From contig NZ_JAICBX010000002.1 of the NCBI RefSeq assembly GCF_019492055.1, forward strand, positions 62,001-126,000: a stretch of 64,000 nucleotides of DNA, given 5' to 3'. Numbering within the stretch: position 1 is the stretch's first letter; every line of letters starts with the position of its first letter. The DNA is from Flavimaribacter sediminis (GTDB lineage Bacteria > Pseudomonadota > Alphaproteobacteria > Rhizobiales > Rhizobiaceae). The translations under genes were made by a program, and so were the position numbers. Of the stretch, positions 57,908 through 64,000 are shown one piece after another. A model generated the notes under the pieces. The model saw nothing but the letters and a program-made list of their open reading frames with translations. It did no database searches and was not told the origin of the DNA.

Positions 57908-60640
57908 TTACGCGCCTGTGCGCAGCGCCAGCCGGTCAATCTTTCCGGTGCCGGTCTTCGGCAGTTCATCGATATATTCGAAAATGCGCGGCGACTTGAA
58001 CGGCGTCAGTTGCTGCTTGACGTATTGGCGCAAGCGCTCTGTCTGCTCTTCGCAATCCCCGCCGGAATTTTTCAGGCGCACCACGGCGCGCAAGGCCATC
58101 CGGCGGTCCGGGAGTTCATGCGCCAGGACGGCGCATTCGTGGACGTCCGGATGTTCGTTCAGGCAACGTTCGACCTCTAGCGGCCAGACCCACTGCCCTG
58201 AAACCTTGATCAGTTCGTCGGCGCGTCCCTGGAAATAGAAGTAGCCGTCCTTTTCAACGAAGCGGTCGCCGGTGTAGATCCAGTCGCGCCGCATCGTGTC
58301 GCGCGTCTTGTCAGGACGGTTCCAGTAGCAGGGCGCGGAGGAATGTCCGCGGACAAACATCACGCCCTCTTCCCCGCTGGCCGCCGCATGTCCATCCGGC
58401 GTTTCAAGACGAACCTCATAACCCGGCACACGTTTTCCGGCGGCGCCGATGCGATGGTCGTCGAGCGCGTTCGAGAGATAAATGTGCAGAAGTTCGGTCG
58501 AGCCCAGACCTTCGGTCGGGCCATGGCCGGTTTGCGCCTTCCACGCGTTATAGACGTCCTCGGACAATATCTCGGCCGCCGACATCGACTGGCGTAGCGA
58601 TGACAGGTCGCGTTTTTCAAGCGTCTCGGCCCTCGCCAGCGCCGTATAGAGAGTCGGCAGGCCGAAGAGTACCGTCGGACGCCATGTCTCGATCATTTCG
58701 AGCACGTAATCGGGGCGCGGCTGACCCGACGTCAAGAGCGTCGTGGCGCCGACGGAAAACGGGAAGGTGATCGAGTTCCCGAAGCCATAGGCAAAATAGA
58801 TCTTCGGCACGGAGAAACAGATGTCGTCCGGCCCGATCTGCAAAACGCACCGGCCATAGGAGGCTTGCGTATAGGCCATGTCGTGATGCAGATGGACGAC
58901 GCCCTTCGGCCGGTCGGTAGAACCCGAAGAGTACATCCAGAATGCCATGTCGTCGGGAGCGGTTTCAGCGCATGCAAGCGTGTCGGCGCTATCGCCGAGG
59001 AACGCCTCAGCGGTGATTTGCATCTGACCCGGCGCCTCGCCATTGGCGACGATGATCGTTTCCAGCGTCGTGCCTTCCAGGACCGCGCCGGCGAAGCGGT
59101 CAGCCAGCTCCGCCTCGCAGAGCGCGAAACGCGCTTCCGTGTCCTTGAGGAAGTAGTTCAACGTATCGGGTGTTGTCTGTATGTTGAGCAGCACCGGTAC
59201 GAAGCCGGCGCGCACCGCGCCGAAAAAGGCGGCCGGGTAGACCGGCGTATCGTCGAGAAAGAACGGAATTCTCTCGCCTGGTTTCAGGCCGGCCGCGATA
59301 AACGCGTTGCCCCAATTCGACGCTTGAGCGACGAGTTCGCGGTAGGTGAGATTTCCGCCCGGTCCGATCACCGCGAGCTTTTCGGGATTGCGCTCCAGAT
59401 TGTCCCACAGGATGGACGAGCAGTTGGGATGGGCGTTCTTGTCAAAACCGATTTCCGCAGCGCCCGGCGTGTCGTCGCCAACGGGATCGGCGACATTCGT
59501 GGAAGAGTCCGCCATTGCGGCGTCGTAACGCGCCATGAATTGCGGCGCGATCGCCCGAAGCCTTTCCATGTTCACCCGGCCGGATCGCGTCATGTAGTCG
59601 AACGCGAAATCGAGCGGCTTCATGTCGATCCTGTCTGCAAAATCGTCATACCATCTGGCGGACGTGTTCGCGGCGTCGACGATCTTGCGCGCAACCGGAA
59701 GGCGGGCTTCCTGATAGGCGGCGAGCGCCTCGTCAATATCCTCGTGCGAGGCCAGCGACCGGACGAGCGCGATCGCGTCTTCCATGGCGAGCCGCGTGCC
59801 GGAGCCGATCGAGAAATGCGCCGTATGCGCGGCGTCGCCGAGCAGCACGCGCCGGCCGGCCACCCAGTTTTTGCACCAGAGCCGCGGAAAACGACGCCAG
59901 GACGATTTGTTGGTGATCAGCGGCGCGCCTTCGAGCACGTCGGAAAACACCTCGCCGCAGATCCTGGCGCTTTGTTCTTCATCCATCGCGTCGAACCCGT
60001 AGGCGTTGAACGTCGCGTCGTCGCATTCGACAATGAATGTGCTGAGGTCCGGCGTATACCGGTAATGATGCGCGTTGAACGCGCCTTTGCCCGTCTTCAG
60101 GAAGCTCTGCGTCAGCGTATCGAAGGGTCTCGGCGCGCCGAACCACGCGAAGTGGTTGTCGAAATAACCGATCTCCGGCTGGAACTCCGCCTCATGCGAG
60201 GTCCTTACGAGGGAATTCAGGCCATCGGCGCCGACGATCAGATCGGCGTCGAGTTCGTCAAGAGACGCGACCTGGTGTGAAAATCGCATCGGAATGCCCA
60301 GGGAAGATGCGTGCTTGCGCAGGATTTCGATCAGCTCGAGACGGCCGATTGCGGAAAAGCCAACGCCATCCAGGATCACTTTGTCGCCCGGCAGGTTCAA
60401 GGTCATGTTCCGCCAGCGCTCCATATGGGGCGTCACCAGATCATGGATGTCGGCGTCGTCGGCTTTCAGGAAGTCAAGCGCCTGGTCAGAGAACACCACG
60501 CCAAATCCGAACGTTGCGCCTTCAGGGTTCTGTTCGGTAACGCGCACGTCGACATCCGGCATCAGGCGGCGCAGCAATATCGCCGTGTACAGACCCGCCG
60601 GACCTCCGCCCAGCACCTCGACAGTGGAAAGCCTGCTCAT
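57908..60640 (-). CDS. Fusion: salicylyl-CoA 5-hydroxylase-like flavoprotein + benzoate-CoA-ligase-family enzyme
   Basis: 910 residues in one uninterrupted frame. Residues 1-375: FAD-dependent monooxygenase with GGGPAGLYTA (11-20), a GADGLNS motif and LLGDAAHTAHFSIGSG. This half resembles salicylyl-CoA/aminobenzoyl-CoA hydroxylases (SdgC-like), which lack the usual soluble phenol substrate because they act on CoA thioesters. Residues about 395-910: ANL adenylating enzyme, with YSSGSTDRPKG near 570-580, the GLGSTELLHI motif, YTGDRF and KTGTGKIDRLALR with the C-terminal Lys. Together they would activate salicylate (or a similar 2-substituted benzoate) with CoA and hydroxylate it at C5; a divergent thioesterase then releases gentisate. 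ATG 60640 has AGGGGAGGAG before it. Confidence 0.82.
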   Translation of the reverse strand: MSRLSTVEVLGGGPAGLYTAILLRRLMPDVDVRVTEQNPEGATFGFGVVFSDQALDFLKADDADIHDLVTPHMERWRNMTLNLPGDKVILDGVGFSAIGRLELIEILRKHASSLGIPMRFSHQVASLDELDADLIVGADGLNSLVRTSHEAEFQPEIGYFDNHFAWFGAPRPFDTLTQSFLKTGKGAFNAHHYRYTPDLSTFIVECDDATFNAYGFDAMDEEQSARICGEVFSDVLEGAPLITNKSSWRRFPRLWCKNWVAGRRVLLGDAAHTAHFSIGSGTRLAMEDAIALVRSLASHEDIDEALAAYQEARLPVARKIVDAANTSARWYDDFADRIDMKPLDFAFDYMTRSGRVNMERLRAIAPQFMARYDAAMADSSTNVADPVGDDTPGAAEIGFDKNAHPNCSSILWDNLERNPEKLAVIGPGGNLTYRELVAQASNWGNAFIAAGLKPGERIPFFLDDTPVYPAAFFGAVRAGFVPVLLNIQTTPDTLNYFLKDTEARFALCEAELADRFAGAVLEGTTLETIIVANGEAPGQMQITAEAFLGDSADTLACAETAPDDMAFWMYSSGSTDRPKGVVHLHHDMAYTQASYGRCVLQIGPDDICFSVPKIYFAYGFGNSITFPFSVGATTLLTSGQPRPDYVLEMIETWRPTVLFGLPTLYTALARAETLEKRDLSSLRQSMSAAEILSEDVYNAWKAQTGHGPTEGLGSTELLHIYLSNALDDHRIGAAGKRVPGYEVRLETPDGHAAASGEEGVMFVRGHSSAPCYWNRPDKTRDTMRRDWIYTGDRFVEKDGYFYFQGRADELIKVSGQWVWPLEVERCLNEHPDVHECAVLAHELPDRRMALRAVVRLKNSGGDCEEQTERLRQYVKQQLTPFKSPRIFEYIDELPKTGTGKIDRLALRTGA

Positions 60641-60675
60641 TCTCCTCCCCTTCCCTGTGATAGAGTGTGGAGCGG

Positions 60676-60703
60676 AAGATACAAATTATTTCACATTATG
60701 CAA
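60676..60703 (-). promoter_or_regulatory. Weak promoter candidate for the gentisate operon
   Basis: On the minus strand TTGCAT (60703-60698), a 16-bp spacer and TATCTT (60681-60676) lie 35 bp before the fusion-gene ATG. It overlaps the divergent thioesterase promoter, which would let one regulator control both directions. Confidence 0.35.
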
Positions 60704-60718
60704 CCACTTCTGTATAGT
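60690..60718 (+). promoter_or_regulatory. Promoter for a probably leaderless thioesterase mRNA
   Basis: TTCACA (60690-60695), a 17-bp spacer and TATAGT (60713-60718). The thioesterase ATG begins at 60725, exactly where transcription would start, and no Shine-Dalgarno lies upstream. Confidence 0.5.
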
Positions 60719-60724
60719 AAAATA

Positions 60725-61141
60725 ATGACGAAGAAACTTCACTCTATCGAACTGCGGGTCAGCTTTGGCGACTGCGACCCGGCCGGCATTGCCTTCTATC
60801 CCAATTTCTACAGCTGGTTTGACCGCACGTTTCATGACTGGCTATGGACATTCGGGGGCCACGACGCTCTTTGCCGCCGTGTGGGCGCGATTGGCATGGG
60901 CTTGATGGACGCCTCCGCGCGGTTCTTCAGACCGGTCAAGAACGGCGACCGGCTGACGATCAGCCTCGCCGTCGAGGAGTGGCAGAGCCGAGCTCTCAAG
61001 CTGTCCTACGAGGTTCGGGTCGGTGAGGCGCTCATGGCGACTGGTCGCGAAACAAGAGGCCTTTTTGTACAGACTGAAAACGGTATGATCGCAGGAACGC
61101 TTGACCAGATTCGCGAACTGACCGACCGCAATGACGCATGA
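60725..61141 (+). CDS. 4-hydroxybenzoyl-CoA-thioesterase-family (hot-dog) protein
   Basis: 138-residue hot-dog thioesterase. Catalytic Asp in the motif GDCDPAGIAFYPNFYSWF, near residues 15-32, as in 4-hydroxybenzoyl-CoA thioesterase. The role fits hydrolysis of gentisyl-CoA to gentisate after the fused ligase-hydroxylase has worked. It is divergent from that gene. The frame is open far upstream, but that is shadow of the fusion gene. Overlaps the IclR gene by 11 bp. No ribosome site is visible; see the leaderless promoter. Confidence 0.87.
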   Translation: MTKKLHSIELRVSFGDCDPAGIAFYPNFYSWFDRTFHDWLWTFGGHDALCRRVGAIGMGLMDASARFFRPVKNGDRLTISLAVEEWQSRALKLSYEVRVGEALMATGRETRGLFVQTENGMIAGTLDQIRELTDRNDA

Positions 61142-61970
61142 CCGACCTGATCTGAAAGAACCCGAATCATCGGGCGGAATTCAATCGCTCGACGCCGCCC
61201 TCAGACTGCTGCAGACCATGTCCGGCTACGGCCGCGCTGTCTCGCTGTCGCAGATCGCGCGCGACTGCGGAATGCCGCTCAGCAAGGCGCATCGCTATCT
61301 GGCGTCCTTCATCCATGCAGGGATCGTCGAGCAGGCCGGCAGGTCCGGCAAATACGACCTCGGCCGGGGCGCGATACAACTTGGTCTTTCGGCGCTCGCC
61401 CGGCACGACTTCGTAAACCGGACCGCCGAAACGCTGCCCGATCTGTGCGAGGAAACCGGCCTGACCGGGCTGCTTTCGGTATGGGGCGATCAAGGAGCCA
61501 CTGTCGTTCGCTGGGAAAGGACCGCTTCCCCGACTATCACGTCGATGGGGCTCGGCACGACTTTGCCATTGCTGAACTCGGCGACCGGACGCACGTTCCT
61601 TGCATGGGCCCCTGCCGCACAGATCCATTCGATGCTTGATTTCGAACTTCGTCAGGCCCGCCGCAATCCCGATATCATCCCGGACCTGACCATCAGCGCG
61701 GCCGGCGTCGCGCAATTGCAGAACCAGATCAGAAAGGCGGGATACGCCAGCGTCGACGGCCGGTTCATTCCCGGTCTGGTGGCGATCGCTGCGCCAATTC
61801 TCGACTGGCAGAACCAGACCCAGGCCGCGGTCACCCTGATCAGCACAGACGCCACGGTGATCCAGCCCGGATCAGAAACGATAGCAAGGCTGCTCGCCTT
61901 CACCGCCGAACACTCCCTGTGCGATGCGTCAGGTGAAGCGACCTCGGATAATGGCGAAAAAGCCGGATGA
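61131..61970 (+). CDS. IclR-family transcriptional regulator
   Basis: 279-residue regulator with an N-terminal winged helix (GIQSLDAALRLLQTMSGYGR, AVSLSQIARDCGMPLSKAHRYLASFIHAGIVE) and a C-terminal GAF-like effector domain (FVNRTAETLPDLCEETGLTG, then LPLLNSATGRTFLAW). It overlaps the thioesterase gene by 11 bp and the kinase/P-loop gene by 4 bp, so all three are coupled. The most likely job is control of the gentisate operon with an aromatic acid or its CoA ester as effector. Confidence 0.9.
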   Translation: MTHDRPDLKEPESSGGIQSLDAALRLLQTMSGYGRAVSLSQIARDCGMPLSKAHRYLASFIHAGIVEQAGRSGKYDLGRGAIQLGLSALARHDFVNRTAETLPDLCEETGLTGLLSVWGDQGATVVRWERTASPTITSMGLGTTLPLLNSATGRTFLAWAPAAQIHSMLDFELRQARRNPDIIPDLTISAAGVAQLQNQIRKAGYASVDGRFIPGLVAIAAPILDWQNQTQAAVTLISTDATVIQPGSETIARLLAFTAEHSLCDASGEATSDNGEKAG

Positions 61971-63493
61971 ACGTGGAGCACAAAAGCGCCGCCTCGGTTT
62001 TGCTTGGCGACCCGGACTTCCATGGCGTCCGCAAGGACGAAATCGAGGTCATCGAGACACACATCTCCCGCATATTCTTGGCGGGCGACCGAGCCTGGAA
62101 GGTGAAGCGGGAAGTCGCTTTGCCCTATGTCGATTTCTCGACGCCGGAGCTTCGGTTCGCAGCCTGTAAAAAGGAAATAGAACTCAACTCCAGAACCGCG
62201 CCCGAGCTTTACATCGCTGCGCACCGGATTACCGAAGAAGAGAACGGCATGCCGGCGCTGGACGGCGCGGGCAAACTCCTGGACGGCGTCGTCGAGATGA
62301 TGCGGTTCGATCAGGACATGCTTCTGGACCGAATGGCGTTGCGCGGCGAACTCACGCCGGGCCTGATCAGCAAGACAGCGCACATGATCGCCGCCTTCCA
62401 TGGGGAAGCCGCTATCGACTCCACACGCACGGGCAGCGCGATGATGGCGGGCGTTCTCGATATCAACGAGGCGGGCTTTGGGAGGGGACAGCTTTTCGAC
62501 CCGTCCGACATCGCTTCCCTGAACCGGAAATTTCGCGCTGCGCTGGAAAAGCACGCCGCTCTGCTCGACAGGCGGGGTGAGGGCGGGAAGGTCCGCCATT
62601 GCCATGGCGATCTTCATTTGAGAAATATCTGCCTGCTCGATGGCGAGCCACGGCTTTTCGATTGCATCGAGTTCAATGAGGACATCGCGACGGTCGATGT
62701 GCTCTACGATCTCGCCTTCCTGCTGATGGACCTCTGGCATCGCGGCTTCGGCGATCTGGCGAACCTTGCGGCCAATCGATATATCGACGAGGCGGAAGAC
62801 CAGACGGGATTTACGCTTCTGCCATTTTTCATGGCCGTTCGCGCCGCGGTTCGCGCCCATGTCACTGCGACGGCGATCGCGGACAAGGGCGCAGACGACC
62901 CGCGCGCCGATGAGGCGATGTCCTATTTCGAACTTGCAGGCCAATTGCTTCAGGACCACCCGCCTCGCCTCGTCACCATCGCCGGCCTGAGCGGTTCGGG
63001 AAAGACGACCGTCGCGGAAAAGCTCGCCTCCCGGGTGGGCGCGCCGCCAGGCGCCCGCATCATCGAAAGCGACCGTATCCGCAAGGCGCTTCACGGCGTA
63101 TCAGCGGAAACACGCCTTCCGGGCGAGGCCTATCGCAGAGAAATTTCCGAGGCGGTTTACCAGGAGATGGCCAGGCGCGCCGGCGTTGTCCTTGGCGAAG
63201 GCGGCGCCGTGGTGAGCGACGGCGTATTCGAACGGCCAGCAGATCGCGCGCGCATGGAAGCGGCGGCCCGCGATTGCGGCGTATCATTCACGGGGTTCTG
63301 GCTGGAGGCGGATGCAGCGATCCTGCGCCGCCGCGTCGAGGCGCGCCACGGCGGTCCCTCCGACGCTTCGACTGACGTTCTGGCGCATCAGCTCGAACGC
63401 GACGTCGATTATTCCGACTGGGTCAGAATCGATGCGGCGCGCGATCTGGATGCGATCGTCGCGGACATTATCGAGCGCCTGACGAGCGCCTGA
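61967..63493 (+). CDS. Fused APH-like kinase and P-loop ATPase/kinase domain protein
   Basis: 508 residues. The N-terminal half is an aminoglycoside-phosphotransferase-like fold: catalytic loop RHCHGDLHLRNICLL with Brenner-type D and N near residue 211-220, and IEFNEDIATVDVLYDLAFLL supplying the metal-binding Asp. The C-terminal half is a P-loop NTPase of the zeta-toxin/kinase-like AAA_33 type, Walker A GLSGSGKTT at about 340-348, then IIESDRIRKALHGV. This exact two-domain arrangement is a known, poorly characterised family; substrates are unknown and there is no sign that it gives antibiotic resistance. Its ATG overlaps the IclR stop (ATGA). Confidence 0.87.
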   Translation: MNVEHKSAASVLLGDPDFHGVRKDEIEVIETHISRIFLAGDRAWKVKREVALPYVDFSTPELRFAACKKEIELNSRTAPELYIAAHRITEEENGMPALDGAGKLLDGVVEMMRFDQDMLLDRMALRGELTPGLISKTAHMIAAFHGEAAIDSTRTGSAMMAGVLDINEAGFGRGQLFDPSDIASLNRKFRAALEKHAALLDRRGEGGKVRHCHGDLHLRNICLLDGEPRLFDCIEFNEDIATVDVLYDLAFLLMDLWHRGFGDLANLAANRYIDEAEDQTGFTLLPFFMAVRAAVRAHVTATAIADKGADDPRADEAMSYFELAGQLLQDHPPRLVTIAGLSGSGKTTVAEKLASRVGAPPGARIIESDRIRKALHGVSAETRLPGEAYRREISEAVYQEMARRAGVVLGEGGAVVSDGVFERPADRARMEAAARDCGVSFTGFWLEADAAILRRRVEARHGGPSDASTDVLAHQLERDVDYSDWVRIDAARDLDAIVADIIERLTSA

Positions 63494-63540
63494 AAAGCGA
63501 ACGCCGACAGTCGGATTTCGCCGGTTTTGCGATTGAGACG

Positions 63541-64000
63541 TCAACTCTTCCCGGCAAGCGCCAGTCGGATTGCAGCCAGACGCTCTGCGCGCTCGCCGGA
63601 AAGTTGCGCGATATCAGCACCGCCGCTCGTCTCGTTCATTCCGCTGACGAGCAGCTTCTTCGTCTCGTCATCAAGCTTCGGATCGCCCAGGTCAGCCCAT
63701 CGCGCCTCCTGAGCCGGTCCGAGATGGTCGAGATAGGCTGCGAGCCCGCCACGGCCGGCGCCGAGATGGTAGTTCAGAAACGGCCCGGCCGTCGCCCATC
63801 GCAATCCGGGTCCATGAACGATGGCGCGGTCGACATCCTCGACGCTGGCGACGCCCTCGCTTACGATATGCACTGCTTCCCTGAAAAGCGCCGCGGATAG
63901 CCGGTTGGCGATGTGACCCCGCGCGGGAAGACGAATGTGCACGGGCTCCTTGCCAAGCGCGCGGAAAAACCGCCAGGCGAAGTTGATGGCAGGTTTATAG
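63541..64000 (-). CDS. 3-hydroxyacyl-CoA dehydrogenase-family protein, 5' part beyond the window
   Basis: The C-terminal about 153 residues are present; the frame is open to the window edge (…YKPAINFAWRFFRALGKEPV). GHIANRLSAALFREAVHIVS and SVEDVDRAIVHGPGLRWA are the signature of the 3HCDH C-terminal domain, in the lambda-crystallin/carnitine-dehydrogenase branch. Because the NAD-binding domain is outside the window, the choice between 3-hydroxybutyryl-CoA, carnitine and gulonate dehydrogenase cannot be made. Convergent with the kinase gene. Confidence 0.85.
   Translation of the reverse strand, partial: YKPAINFAWRFFRALGKEPVHIRLPARGHIANRLSAALFREAVHIVSEGVASVEDVDRAIVHGPGLRWATAGPFLNYHLGAGRGGLAAYLDHLGPAQEARWADLGDPKLDDETKKLLVSGMNETSGGADIAQLSGERAERLAAIRLALAGKS

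Noticed and set aside
58865-60280. 471-codon open frame on the plus strand
   Set aside because: Antisense of the hydroxylase-ligase fusion, lacking any protein-like pattern.

Overview
The window is GC-rich, densely coded DNA with alphaproteobacterial character, most likely from the Hyphomicrobiales (Rhizobiales). Pointers are two TRAP transporters, rhizobial-style ABC uptake operons with private GntR, TetR, IclR and MarR regulators, a stachydrine-type N-methylproline demethylase, and an EcfG-like general-stress promoter in front of an entericidin. I saw no rRNA, tRNA, CRISPR array, replication origin or complete mobile element. It reads as a chromosome or megaplasmid stretch given over to nutrient scavenging.

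Layout. 0-7 kb: cbpA-cbpM; a translationally coupled adenosine deaminase / 2-oxoglutarate dioxygenase pair; an MpaB-type oxygenase; two tandem entericidin lipoproteins, one of only 49 codons with a GTG start; a small lipoprotein; an L,D-transpeptidase; and an orphan glycine-betaine/choline-type binding protein. 7.3-19.3 kb: a large catabolic block of unknown substrate. It holds a 2-hydroxyacid dehydrogenase, two TIM-barrel isomerases, a TetR regulator, an SDR-type epimerase, a GNAT protein, a DapA-family aldolase, an NMT1/THI5-like ABC importer, an enolase-superfamily enzyme and an amidase. Most of the second half is joined by start/stop overlaps. Two nearly identical 16-bp palindromes probably mark the TetR regulon. 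19.4-23.9 kb: crotonase, MarR regulator and TRAP transporter. 23.9-28.9 kb: membrane-bound class III adenylyl/guanylyl cyclase, a secreted sulfatase and a divergent AraC regulator.

28.9-32.5 kb: a three-gene operon of coiled-coil proteins (TelA-like protein, single-pass membrane protein, Gly-rich-tailed coiled-coil protein) with no assigned function. 32.6-41 kb: N-methylproline-demethylase-like flavoprotein, a divergent GntR/UTRA regulator with two matched operators, a TRAP transporter and a DUF3604 PHP-like protein, probably one uptake-and-demethylation unit. 41-47.8 kb: Na/Pi cotransporter, a vanadium-haloperoxidase-family protein in AT-rich flanks, DUF502, DUF308/HdeD and sterol-desaturase-family membrane proteins. 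47.8-53.9 kb: a ribose-type ABC importer with a FadR-type regulator; the gene after the last permease has been cut down and an IS3-family remnant sits in the scar. 54.2-54.7 kb: wreck of a two-component system.

54.6-61.1 kb: a gentisate pathway. A single 910-residue protein fuses a salicylyl-CoA-5-hydroxylase-like flavoprotein to an aryl-CoA ligase. A divergent hot-dog thioesterase would release gentisate, which gentisate dioxygenase, maleylpyruvate isomerase and fumarylpyruvate hydrolase would take to pyruvate and fumarate. The operon also carries a second, mycothiol-type isomerase homologue. An IclR regulator and a fused APH-like kinase/P-loop protein follow. The window ends inside a 3-hydroxyacyl-CoA-dehydrogenase-family gene.
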